A stretch of DNA of 64,000 nucleotides from Ignavibacteriota bacterium (lineage in GTDB: Bacteria; Bacteroidota; Ignavibacteria; Ignavibacteriales; Melioribacteraceae): the NCBI GenBank assembly GCA_002698995.1, contig PAAX01000027.1, forward strand, positions 1 to 64,000. Direction: 5' to 3'. Shown piece by piece: positions 24,772-32,970 of this stretch; the first letter of the stretch is position 1; each line of letters begins with the position of its first letter. A model generated the notes under the pieces. It was given only the letters and a program-made list of their open reading frames with translations, had not been told where the DNA came from and ran no database searches. The position numbers and the translations under genes are program-made.

Positions 24772-25860
24772 ATGAAAAAGCGAATATTTAATTTTAGTGC
24801 TGGTCCGGCAGTGCTTCCGGAAGAAGTTCTTTTAGAAGCGCAGAAAGAATTTTATTCTTACAAAGAAGCCGGCATGTCCGTGATGGAAATGAGTCACAGA
24901 GGAAAAGTATTTGACAGCATTATTAAAGAAGCAGAAAAAGATTTAAGAACATTATTAAACATTGGAGATGATTACGCAGTTTTATTTTTACAAGGAGGGG
25001 CTACTCTTCAATTTTCCATGGTTCCGTTAAATTTAATGCCGCCGGTAAATAAAGCAGATTATATTGTAACCGGATCATGGGCAAAGAAAGCTGCCAAAGA
25101 AGCTAAAAGAGTTGGTGCTGTAAATATTGCCGGAACTACTGAGTCCGAAAATTTTTCAAGATTACCAAAGCAGAACGAATTAAAACTCGATTCGGAAGCT
25201 TCTTATGTTCATTATACTTCAAACAATACAATTTTTGGAACTCAATATAAAACCGAACCTGAAGTTGGAAATGTTCCTTTAGTTTGTGATGCGTCATCAG
25301 ATATACTGCACAAGATGCTTGATATTAATAAATACGGATTAATATACGCAGGTGCTCAAAAGAATTTAGGCCCTTCAGGTTTAACTTTAGTAATTATGAA
25401 AAAAGAGCTGCTTGAAAGATCAGGTGATTCTCTTCATACTTATTTAAATTATAAGATACATGCAGAAAATGATTCAATGTATAATACTCCTCCCACATTT
25501 GCAGTTTATGTTGTTGGTTTAGTATTAAAATGGCTGCAAAATAACGGCGGATTAAATGGTATGTATGAAAAGAATTTAAAGAAAGCCGGAATTCTTTATG
25601 ATGCAATTGATAACAGCAATGATTTTTATAAAGGAACTGTGACTAATAAAGATGATAGATCAATAATGAATATCTGCTTTACATTACCTAATGAAGATTT
25701 AACCAAAAAATTCTTATCTGAATCAGCAGAATTTGGTTTAAGCGGATTGAAGGGTCACAGATCAGTTGGCGGTATTAGAGCTTCAATTTATAACGCATTC
25801 CCTATTGAAGGTGTTGAAGCTTTAATAAAATTCATGAAAGAATTTAAAGAAAAGAACTAA
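24772..25860 (+). CDS. serC: Phosphoserine aminotransferase
   Basis: 362 residues from ATG 24772 (AAAGG eight to nine bases ahead; an in-frame ATG at 24763 is less well placed). It transfers the amino group of glutamate to 3-phosphohydroxypyruvate to make phosphoserine and also serves pyridoxal phosphate synthesis; cytoplasmic, PLP-dependent. Family marks are FNFSAGPAVLPEEVL, MSVMEMSHRGK, FLQGGATLQF, and the PLP lysine in YAGAQKNLGPSG. The C-terminal GHRSVGGIRASIYNA is conserved. serA is not in this window. A strong terminator follows. Confidence 0.97.
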   Translation: MKKRIFNFSAGPAVLPEEVLLEAQKEFYSYKEAGMSVMEMSHRGKVFDSIIKEAEKDLRTLLNIGDDYAVLFLQGGATLQFSMVPLNLMPPVNKADYIVTGSWAKKAAKEAKRVGAVNIAGTTESENFSRLPKQNELKLDSEASYVHYTSNNTIFGTQYKTEPEVGNVPLVCDASSDILHKMLDINKYGLIYAGAQKNLGPSGLTLVIMKKELLERSGDSLHTYLNYKIHAENDSMYNTPPTFAVYVVGLVLKWLQNNGGLNGMYEKNLKKAGILYDAIDNSNDFYKGTVTNKDDRSIMNICFTLPNEDLTKKFLSESAEFGLSGLKGHRSVGGIRASIYNAFPIEGVEALIKFMKEFKEKN

Positions 25861-25871
25861 TTATTTTATTT

Positions 25872-25909
25872 GAATCCCGCTTTAATTTGAAAAGCGGGAT
25901 TCTTTTTTT
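25872..25909 (+). terminator. Rho-independent terminator after serC
   Basis: GAATCCCGCTTT (25872-25883) and AAAGCGGGATTC (25891-25902) form a 12-bp stem followed by seven T. It ends the DUF1015-serC transcript. Confidence 0.95.
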
Positions 25910-25911
25910 CC

Positions 25912-26808
25912 TCATCTATTTAAATAATCATAAGCTTGTTCAATATTGATTTTTAATGCTCCTTCCCAAGCTTCAATTCTCTTTGGTGTGTTTGGAATTT
26001 CAGAAACAGAAGTTATTTCCTTTTTGGTTTTTCCTTCTGATTTATTTTTTTTCACAAAATCTAATAATGAGGATAAATAATCACGCATTACAATAAGATT
26101 TTCTCTATCACCGGTTAATTTATTTGGATCAGTTGAATGTCCGAATATAAAGGTAGTTTCACTGTCAAATTTATTGTAACAAGTTTCTAAATATTTAATC
26201 CATCCCTCAAAATCAGCTTCATCTTCTAGATTCACAAATGGATACAATCCATTAAAAACTAAATCACCAAAATGAACTACATTGTGATTTACAAAATGAT
26301 ATACTGCGTCTCCGCCAGTATGAGCCTTTCCAAAATGGTAAGCTTTTATTTTTTCTTTCCCTAAATTGATTTCCATTTCATCGGAAAAAGTTTTTGACGC
26401 TGGAAAACTATCTTCTGAATTTATTCTAATCTTTTGTAATCTGACACAATTTTCATTTGCTACTATTTCATTAGCATAACTGCTTAAAAATTTATTTCCC
26501 GATGTATGATCACCGTGATGATGCGTATTAAACAAATAATCTATTTTTCTGTTTGTTTTACTCTTTAGATGCTCAACAAAATTTTTTGCTGTTTCCGGAA
26601 ACTGCGAATCGATTGTGATAACAGAATCATCATTTACAAACCATCCAATAGTTCCTCCTCTTTCTGTAAAAATTCCGATATTCCCTTTTATAACTTTAAA
26701 GTTTCCGTTTTCCAATGTTAATGCTTTCAACAAACTAGATTTACTTGTTAATAATAATCCGGTTAATAAACCTGAGCTTTTTAAAAATGTTCTTCTATTA
26801 ATTTTCAT
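25912..26808 (-). CDS. Exported metallo-beta-lactamase-fold hydrolase (Tat signal)
   Basis: 298 residues. The N-terminus INRRTFLKSSGLLTG is a twin-arginine (Tat) signal, so the folded metalloenzyme is exported. The zinc motif THHHGDHTSGN (about residue 95) and later GKAHTGGDAVYHF, HFGDLVFNG and FGHST give the full set of MBL ligands. GGGAGAA precedes the ATG. Similar Tat-exported MBL proteins are annotated as quinoprotein relay system or beta-lactamase-like hydrolases; the substrate is not deducible here. It is divergent from the NAD operon. Confidence 0.88.
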   Translation of the reverse strand: MKINRRTFLKSSGLLTGLLLTSKSSLLKALTLENGNFKVIKGNIGIFTERGGTIGWFVNDDSVITIDSQFPETAKNFVEHLKSKTNRKIDYLFNTHHHGDHTSGNKFLSSYANEIVANENCVRLQKIRINSEDSFPASKTFSDEMEINLGKEKIKAYHFGKAHTGGDAVYHFVNHNVVHFGDLVFNGLYPFVNLEDEADFEGWIKYLETCYNKFDSETTFIFGHSTDPNKLTGDRENLIVMRDYLSSLLDFVKKNKSEGKTKKEITSVSEIPNTPKRIEAWEGALKINIEQAYDYLNR

Positions 26809-26881
26809 TTAATTCTCCCATTAAATGTTTAGATTTACTTTCTTATAAAAAGATTTTTCTACCATTAAGTTCAATTTAATT

Positions 26882-27298
26882 ATGAGTGAAAAGAGTTTTT
26901 TTGTCACAACAGACAAATCCAAATTTAATTTGGAAATAATACATACGTTCTTAAAAAATTCATATTGGGCAAAAGATATTTCTTTCGACATAGTAAAAAG
27001 TTCAATTCAAAATTCATACTGTTTCGGCGCTTTCTTAAACGACAACCAAATTGGGTTTGCAAGAGTTATTACTGATTACAATTCTCTTGCTTATCTTTTA
27101 GATGTCTTTATTATTAATGAATTTCAAAATAAAGGTTTTGGAAGACAATTACTTGATTCGGTTTTTAACGATCAGAAATTAAGCAAAATTAAAAAATGGA
27201 TGCTTGCAACAAATGATGCCCATGCACTTTATAAACAATATGGATTTTACATTTTAGATAACTCCTCAAATAAATATATGATTAGAGAAAGAAGTTAG
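26882..27298 (+). CDS. GNAT family N-acetyltransferase
   Basis: 138 residues, complete GNAT fold. The acetyl-CoA binding region is YLLDVFIINEFQNKGFGRQLLDSV (a variant of the Q/RxxGxG/A motif, here QNKGFG), followed by KIKKWMLATNDAHALYKQYGF. It transfers an acetyl group to an unknown small molecule or protein. Its stop is only five bases from the nadB start, so it is the first gene of the NAD operon; whether it has any role in NAD metabolism is unknown. Confidence 0.9.
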   Translation: MSEKSFFVTTDKSKFNLEIIHTFLKNSYWAKDISFDIVKSSIQNSYCFGAFLNDNQIGFARVITDYNSLAYLLDVFIINEFQNKGFGRQLLDSVFNDQKLSKIKKWMLATNDAHALYKQYGFYILDNSSNKYMIRERS

Positions 27299-27303
27299 AT
27301 TTG

Positions 27304-28872
27304 ATGAATATTATTAAAACTGATTTTTTAGTAATTGGTACTGGTTTAGCCGGACTTTATTCGGCATTTTATGCTTCAAAATTTGGAACCGTTACACTTC
27401 TTACAAAACATACACTTGAGACAAGCAGTTCATATTGGGCACAAGGAGGAATTGCTGCGGCTATTGATCCTAATGATTCAACAGAATTTCATTTCAATGA
27501 TACTTTAACAGCGGGAAGAGGATTATGTGATAACGAAGCCGTTAAAATACTTGTAAATGAAGGGAAAGAGAGAATCCTAGAATTAATTGAAGAAGGGATG
27601 AAGTTTGATTCACTTGACGGTGAAATTACGTTAGGACTTGAAGGAGGTCACAGTAAACGCCGTATTCTTCATGCCGGTGGTGATGCTACAGGAAAACAGA
27701 TTGTCGATTTTCTAATTGATAAAGTTAAATCTACAAAAAATATTTCTGTTTTTGATAATACACTTGTCTATCAATTGATTACCGAAAACAATAAATGTAT
27801 CGGTGCTAAAGCTCATCGCTGGCATCAAAAAGAGAATATAATTTTTAATTCGAAATCGGTCATTCTAGCAAGCGGTGGAGCTTCGGGCATTTATTTACGA
27901 ACTACGAATCCTCATTCATCAACCGGAGACGGAATTGGTTTAGCATTTCAAGCCGGGACAGAAATTCGTGATCTTGAATTTATTCAGTTTCATCCGACAG
28001 CATTTTATTCTTCTACCGGAAAAACTTTTTTAATCAGCGAGGCTGTTAGAGGAGAAGGAGCTTATTTGGTTAATCATGATGGAAATAGGTTTATGATTGA
28101 CCAGCATGAATTAGCAGAACTTGCTCCTCGCGATGTAGTTTCAAAAGCAATTTTTGAAGAGATGAAAAAGAATAACTTAGAAAATGTTTTTCTTAAACTT
28201 GATCATCTCGATCCGGAAAAAATTAGGAACCGATTCTCAAACATTTATAAAGAAGCAATTAAGTTTGGTATTGATATAACTAAGGATTTAATCCCAATCG
28301 CTCCGGCAGCACATTATATGGTAGGTGGAATTAAAACTGATTTAAATGGTGAGACAAATGTAAAAAATCTTTTTGCATGTGGAGAGGTTGCATCAACTGG
28401 AGTTCATGGTGCAAACCGGCTTGCAAGCAATTCTCTTTTAGAATGCATGGTTTTCGGTAAAAGATCTGTTGACAAATCATTAGACTCTCTCAATTCTAAT
28501 TTCGAAAATATTTCCGTAAGAGAAAATGACTTTTTTGTTGATAAGAATCTTGATGAAAAGTATCTGAAACTAAAAAATGAAATAGCAGATGTAATGACAA
28601 AATACGTCGGTATTGTTAGAGATAAATCAATGCTCATAAAGGCAATCGAACTAATAAACAATATTGATGCAGATTGGAATTATGAAATGAATGAGTATTT
28701 TTCGAACAGATTGGCAAGCCTTAAACAAGTTTCCCTTTTGATTGCAAATGCTGCCTTAAACAGAGAAGAAAGCAGAGGTGGACATATTCGACTGGATTTT
28801 CCGTCTGAATCTGAAAATAGGTTTCACACAATTCAACAAATAAATAAAAATTTGAGTTTTGAAAATGCTTGA
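27304..28872 (+). CDS. nadB: L-aspartate oxidase
   Basis: 522 residues from ATG 27304 (an in-frame TTG just before it is unlikely). It oxidises L-aspartate to iminoaspartate, the first step of de novo NAD synthesis; FAD-dependent. Visible marks are the dinucleotide-binding VIGTGLAGLYSAF, the SSYWAQGGIAAAI substrate loop, the HxxGD-type LHAGGDATG, and the C-terminal helical domain with GIVRDKSML. The order GNAT-nadB-nadC-nadA is a tight operon; nadC overlaps the end of nadB by eight bases. Confidence 0.96.
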   Translation: MNIIKTDFLVIGTGLAGLYSAFYASKFGTVTLLTKHTLETSSSYWAQGGIAAAIDPNDSTEFHFNDTLTAGRGLCDNEAVKILVNEGKERILELIEEGMKFDSLDGEITLGLEGGHSKRRILHAGGDATGKQIVDFLIDKVKSTKNISVFDNTLVYQLITENNKCIGAKAHRWHQKENIIFNSKSVILASGGASGIYLRTTNPHSSTGDGIGLAFQAGTEIRDLEFIQFHPTAFYSSTGKTFLISEAVRGEGAYLVNHDGNRFMIDQHELAELAPRDVVSKAIFEEMKKNNLENVFLKLDHLDPEKIRNRFSNIYKEAIKFGIDITKDLIPIAPAAHYMVGGIKTDLNGETNVKNLFACGEVASTGVHGANRLASNSLLECMVFGKRSVDKSLDSLNSNFENISVRENDFFVDKNLDEKYLKLKNEIADVMTKYVGIVRDKSMLIKAIELINNIDADWNYEMNEYFSNRLASLKQVSLLIANAALNREESRGGHIRLDFPSESENRFHTIQQINKNLSFENA

Positions 28873-29698
28873 TGATATACAAATTGATAGAATTATCGAT
28901 CTAGCTCTTGATGAAGATATTCAGTCAGGTGACATTACAACTGAAGCAATAATTAATAAATCACAAAATGCTGATGCATTTATAAAAGCCAAGGAAAATG
29001 GAGTAATTGCCGGACTTCCAATTGCCGAAAAAGTATTTAGAAAACTTGATCCCGATTTGATATGGAATCCTTTGGTAAATGATGGAGATAAAATTAAATC
29101 TTCTGAAATTCTGGTTAAGTTTTCGGGATACTATAGTGCATTATTAACTGCAGAAAGAACAGCATTAAATTTTCTACAAAGAATGAGTGGAATTGCAACG
29201 CAGACAAATTTATTTGTCTCAGTGATTAAAGATTCCAAGACCAAAATTCTTGATACAAGAAAAACAATTCCTGGTCACCGTTTACTTGATAAATACTCTG
29301 TAAAAATGGGGGGAGGAACTAATCATAGAATCGGACTTTATGATTTAGTTATGATTAAGGATAATCACATTAAAGTTGCCGGAAATATTACTAATGCTGT
29401 AGAGCAGATTAGAAGAAAATATGGAAACAAATTTAGAGTAGAAATTGAAACTACAAACTTAGATGAAGTGAGTGAAGCATTGAAGTGTAATGCCGATATC
29501 ATTATGCTGGATAATATGACAAATGAAGCAATGGATGATGCAGTTAAATTAATTAATGGAAGAGCACAAACAGAAGCATCCGGAAATATGACTATTGAAA
29601 GAATAAAAAGTACTGCTGAAATTGGAGTTGATTTTATTTCGATTGGAATGCTTACTCATTCCGTTAAAGCACTAGATATTTCCATGTACATTGAATAA
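28865..29698 (+). CDS. nadC: Quinolinate phosphoribosyltransferase (decarboxylating)
   Basis: 277 residues from ATG 28865; the ATG overlaps the nadB stop (TGA 28870-28872), which suggests translational coupling. It converts quinolinate and PRPP to nicotinate mononucleotide, CO2 and pyrophosphate. Marks are ALDEDIQSGDITTEAI, TAERTALNFLQRMSGIAT, ILDTRKTIPGHRLLDKYSVKMGGGTNHR, VEIETTN and DIIMLDNM. Length and motifs are those of a complete NadC. Confidence 0.97.
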   Translation: MLDDIQIDRIIDLALDEDIQSGDITTEAIINKSQNADAFIKAKENGVIAGLPIAEKVFRKLDPDLIWNPLVNDGDKIKSSEILVKFSGYYSALLTAERTALNFLQRMSGIATQTNLFVSVIKDSKTKILDTRKTIPGHRLLDKYSVKMGGGTNHRIGLYDLVMIKDNHIKVAGNITNAVEQIRRKYGNKFRVEIETTNLDEVSEALKCNADIIMLDNMTNEAMDDAVKLINGRAQTEASGNMTIERIKSTAEIGVDFISIGMLTHSVKALDISMYIE

Positions 29699-29751
29699 CC
29701 AAATTATAGATAATATTTTAAAAGTATATAAAAGAGAAAGGATAGATAGCA

Positions 29752-30693
29752 ATGTTGAATAATCAAAAGATGATCGATGAAATTAACAAAATGAAGAAAG
29801 AAAAGAATGCAGTTATTTTAGCTCACAATTATCAAATTCCTGAAATACAGGATATTGCTGATTTTGTTGGTGATTCTTTAGGTCTCTCACAAATTGCCGG
29901 TAAAACAGAAGCAGATATTATAGTTTTCTGTGGAGTTCATTTTATGGCTGAAACTGCTTCAATAATTTCACCAAATAAAAAAGTATTAATCCCCGATTTG
30001 GATGCTGGATGTTCTTTAGCTTCAAGTATTACAGCAGAACAGCTAAGAGAATGGAAATCTGAAAATCCGGATGCTGTTGTAGTTTCTTATGTTAATACTA
30101 CAGCAGAAATTAAAGCCGAAAGTGATTACTGCATCACATCATCCAATGCAGTTAAGGTTGTGGAATCAATTCCAGCTGATAAAAAAATACTTTTTTTACC
30201 GGATAGATTTTTGGGACAATATGTAAAAACAGTTACCGGAAGAAATATGGAAATCTGGAGCGGTGCTTGTCATGTCCATGAGAAAATTGGGAATGTAGAA
30301 TTTGATAAGATTGCTGAAAATCATCCAAAGGCTGATTTCTTAATACATCCGGAATGTGGATGCTCATCATCCTGCATGTTGAAATCTACTACTATGGAAA
30401 GCGATAATATTCATATCGTATCAACAGAAGGAATGATAAAGCATGTTCAAAAATCACAAGCTAATGAATTTGTAGTTGCAACCGAAACAGGTATTCTGCA
30501 CAGAATGAAGCAGTTTGCCCCCGAAAAAGATTTTTATCCGGTAAGCGAAGAATCTGTCTGCGAATACATGAAAATGATAACATTAGATAAACTATACTTT
30601 GCTTTACTGAATGAACAATACGAAGTGAAAGTACCGGAAGAATTAGCAGCAAAAGCAAGATTACCGATTGAAAGAATGCTTGAGATTGTGTAA
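29752..30693 (+). CDS. nadA: Quinolinate synthase
   Basis: 313 residues. It condenses iminoaspartate with dihydroxyacetone phosphate to quinolinate and carries a [4Fe-4S] cluster. Family motifs are ILAHNYQIPEIQDIADFVGDSLGLS, FCGVHFMAETA, PDLDAGCSLA (first cluster cysteine), IWSGACHVHE and HPECGCSSSCM (further cysteines). AAAGGAT precedes the ATG. Last gene of the NAD operon; the 53-base gap to nadC holds no clear terminator. Confidence 0.97.
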   Translation: MLNNQKMIDEINKMKKEKNAVILAHNYQIPEIQDIADFVGDSLGLSQIAGKTEADIIVFCGVHFMAETASIISPNKKVLIPDLDAGCSLASSITAEQLREWKSENPDAVVVSYVNTTAEIKAESDYCITSSNAVKVVESIPADKKILFLPDRFLGQYVKTVTGRNMEIWSGACHVHEKIGNVEFDKIAENHPKADFLIHPECGCSSSCMLKSTTMESDNIHIVSTEGMIKHVQKSQANEFVVATETGILHRMKQFAPEKDFYPVSEESVCEYMKMITLDKLYFALLNEQYEVKVPEELAAKARLPIERMLEIV

Positions 30694-30755
30694 CCATCAT
30701 TTACACTAAGATGTTACTTGTTTTAAGTTATTTTAAAAAAGAGTTTTATATTTTA

Positions 30756-30787
30756 TTTGCTTTCTTTAAAAGATAATATTATGTTTG
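30756..30787 (+). promoter_or_regulatory. Bacteroidota-type promoter for the small ORF
   Basis: A TTTG (-33 element, 30756-30759) and TATGTTTG (-7 element of TAnnTTTG form, 30780-30787) are separated by 20 bases. The predicted start of transcription near 30793 leaves a leader of about 67 bases before the ATG at 30860. Sequence match is seen; activity is inferred. Confidence 0.6.
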
Positions 30788-30800
30788 AGTCCTGTTTGAA

Positions 30801-30851
30801 GGCCCACGATAAAGATTAGCAATAATGGTTAATCTTTTCTCACTTATTGGG
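30801..30851 (+). promoter_or_regulatory. Structured leader before the 82-residue ORF
   Basis: AAAGATTA (30811-30818) pairs with TAATCTTT (30830-30837). An outer, partly competing stem pairs CCCA..ATAA (30803-30812) with TTATTGGG (30844-30851). The structure ends nine bases before the start codon and might affect translation of the small ORF. No known riboswitch class was recognised. Confidence 0.4.
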
Positions 30852-30859
30852 TTTATAGT

Positions 30860-31108
30860 ATGAGGGTATCTACAATCTTCCATTTAAAGAAAATCGAAAA
30901 ATCTTTTGATGTTGTTTATGGATTTAAATCAAAAAACTTCTCTGTAAAAATTTGCAAAGACAGATCAAGCTCTCCAGAAACTTATGTTTTGATAAGAAAA
31001 AAGTACTTTCTCTCATTTTTGGTTATTTATGATCTAAAAACATTTGACAAGTATTCAGAAGCAATGGATGAAATTAAGTTTCATGAATTTGAACTGAAAT
31101 ATGAGTGA
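30860..31108 (+). CDS. Small basic hypothetical protein, 82 residues
   Basis: Starts MRVSTIFHLKKIEKSFDVVY and ends with an acidic tail; no signal peptide or membrane segment is evident and no family was recognised. Support for a real gene comes from its position between a good TAnnTTTG promoter (30756-30787) and a terminator (31128-31165), filling most of an otherwise empty 460-base gap. There is no Shine-Dalgarno sequence, which is not unusual in this group. It may be a lineage-specific orphan. Confidence 0.5.
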   Translation: MRVSTIFHLKKIEKSFDVVYGFKSKNFSVKICKDRSSSPETYVLIRKKYFLSFLVIYDLKTFDKYSEAMDEIKFHEFELKYE

Positions 31109-31127
31109 TTTGCCCCACTCTATTATA

Positions 31128-31165
31128 CCTGCTAGTATAAATTTTCCAATGTGCTAGCGGGTTTT
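31128..31165 (+). terminator. Terminator hairpin between convergent genes
   Basis: CCTGCTAG (31128-31135) and CTAGCGGG (31154-31161) pair (one G-U), followed by TTTT. The stop codon of the minus-strand GSCFA gene lies within the right arm. It terminates the small ORF and perhaps the opposite transcript. Confidence 0.75.
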
Positions 31166-32125
31166 ATTTAATTCATCATCAAAGTTTGCTTTCGGGAATT
31201 TTTTAGAGATTTCTTCAATTCGGATTTTTAGTGATTCAGTAAATTTCTTGTATGCGGTAGATTCTCTATTTCTTACTTTATGATTTAGCGATGTCCAAAT
31301 CTGAAATGCTTCTTTCATAAAGACTTTCGCCTCATCATTAAATATTGAATCAATAAATTTATTTGAAATATATTCTACTGCGAAATCTGTTGGATGAAGC
31401 AGATCATCTTTGTAAAATCTGTAATCCCGCAAATCATCAATCATCATTTCATAAGATGGGTAATAAAAACAATTCTTTTTATTCTTTATAATCTCATCAA
31501 TCGATAGAATTAAAATTGATTTACTTCTTTGGTTTTCTTCAGCACCATCTTTCCAATGTCTAACCGGACTAACAGTAAATATAATTTTTGTATTTGGATT
31601 AATTTCATTTAACAATTCAACAATATTTTTCAAACTTGCGACTGTTTCACTTATAGTTAATCTTTTTTTCTCAAACTCTTTTTGTGGTATCTTATGACAA
31701 TTTGAAACAATCTTGCCTGTCCTTAAATATTTATAAATAAACGAAGTACCCAAAGTTATAACAACTAACTCAGAGTTTGATAAGTGAGAAATTGCTTCAT
31801 TTTTATTTTTATTAATTCCTTCGATTAATAAATCTTTTTCATGGGATGAAAAATCAGAATGATGATAAAAGCTATGCCACTCATATTGATTATAAATCAA
31901 ATCATCCTCTGATATTTGAATTTTTCCGGCTAAAAGTTTAATCCCATTTTCTATTGAAATTGGATTGTACAGCACTCCCAATGGATTTGCAAGAATATTA
32001 ATTTTTCGCTTAAGCAGATAATCTGCTGCATTTTCCGCAAAACATGATCCGATTGTGAAAATTTTATCATAATAATTCAGCTTAAAATCATATTTCGGAT
32101 TTTCAACTTCTGTTCTGAATCTCAT
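31154..32125 (-). CDS. GSCFA domain protein
   Basis: 323 residues with the naming motif IFTIGSCFAENAADYL at the N-terminus. LGVLYNPISI, VITLGTSF, TVSPVRHWKDG and late DDLLHPTDFAVEYI follow. The family is an SGNH-hydrolase relative (Gly-Ser nucleophile block and D-x-x-H near the end), found in Bacteroidota and Alphaproteobacteria, with no defined substrate. It lies 11 bases after the M23 peptidase gene and 15 bases separate that from DUF819, so the three are probably one operon. Confidence 0.9.
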   Translation of the reverse strand: MRFRTEVENPKYDFKLNYYDKIFTIGSCFAENAADYLLKRKINILANPLGVLYNPISIENGIKLLAGKIQISEDDLIYNQYEWHSFYHHSDFSSHEKDLLIEGINKNKNEAISHLSNSELVVITLGTSFIYKYLRTGKIVSNCHKIPQKEFEKKRLTISETVASLKNIVELLNEINPNTKIIFTVSPVRHWKDGAEENQRSKSILILSIDEIIKNKKNCFYYPSYEMMIDDLRDYRFYKDDLLHPTDFAVEYISNKFIDSIFNDEAKVFMKEAFQIWTSLNHKVRNRESTAYKKFTESLKIRIEEISKKFPKANFDDELNKTR

Positions 32126-32136
32126 TTTTATCTGCC

Positions 32137-32955
32137 TTAATTTGGTAGATCAAGATTAAGAAGAAGAGCAGGATCGGTTCTTTCTCCAAACCATTGAACA
32201 CTCCAATGAAGATGTGGTCCGGTTGATCTGCCGGTCGTTCCTATTTCTCCAATCTTATCCCCTTTCTTTACAAAATCCCCTTCTTTAACATCTTTTTTAC
32301 TTAGATGAAGATAAGAACTGTTTAATCCTTGTCCATGATCGAGAATTATAAAATTACCCGAATAATAAAAATCATCTGCCGCTAAAATTACTCTGCCATC
32401 TGCCATTGCATAAACAGGAGTGCCGGTTGGAGCAGCAAAGTCCAAACCATTGTGTGCATTTCTTGGAACTCCATTTAATATTCTCTGACTACCAAAAACA
32501 CTTGTTAAAACTCCCCCGGAAACCGGGCGCATAAATCCATCTTTATATAGAGCTGCTTTCTCTTCACCAATTTTTTTCTTTGCTTCTCTAATTATTTCTC
32601 TCTCCTTTATGATTCTTTCTTCTTCAGTATTAGGAGCAGTCACATATTTCTGTTTCATATTATTGATTCTTTGAATTTTATATTCTCTTTCAGGAAGATT
32701 AATTTTTTTTACAAATGATTTTCCGGATTCATATTTTATTTTCAAATACTTAGGACCCTTTGCATCTCTATCAAATCCCAAAACAAAATATCCATTCTCA
32801 TCAACATCTACAATTTTTGAATCTAACATTACTTGCCGGATTTTTTCACCTTTACCGAACACTAAAAAACCGGGCTCAAATTTGCCGGCAAATTCTACAG
32901 TATTTGCATTTAAAAAAGTAAATGAAAATAACATCAAAAAAATTCTTTTAAGCAT
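32137..32955 (-). CDS. M23 (LytM) family peptidoglycan metallopeptidase
   Basis: About 272 residues from ATG 32955, with GGAG ten bases ahead; the frame can extend to a TTG at 32970. Signal peptide MLKRIFLMLFSFTFLNA, so envelope-located. The C-terminal half is a LytM domain: AHNGLDFAAPTGTPVYA (zinc His and Asp), SSYLHLSKKDVKEGDFVKKGDKIGEIGTTG and GPHLHWSVQWF (HxH). The set of zinc ligands is complete, suggesting an active endopeptidase that cuts peptide cross-links. Second gene of the DUF819-M23-GSCFA run. Confidence 0.92.
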   Translation of the reverse strand: MLKRIFLMLFSFTFLNANTVEFAGKFEPGFLVFGKGEKIRQVMLDSKIVDVDENGYFVLGFDRDAKGPKYLKIKYESGKSFVKKINLPEREYKIQRINNMKQKYVTAPNTEEERIIKEREIIREAKKKIGEEKAALYKDGFMRPVSGGVLTSVFGSQRILNGVPRNAHNGLDFAAPTGTPVYAMADGRVILAADDFYYSGNFIILDHGQGLNSSYLHLSKKDVKEGDFVKKGDKIGEIGTTGRSTGPHLHWSVQWFGERTDPALLLNLDLPN

Positions 32956-32970
32956 TCCTAAAATCTCCAA

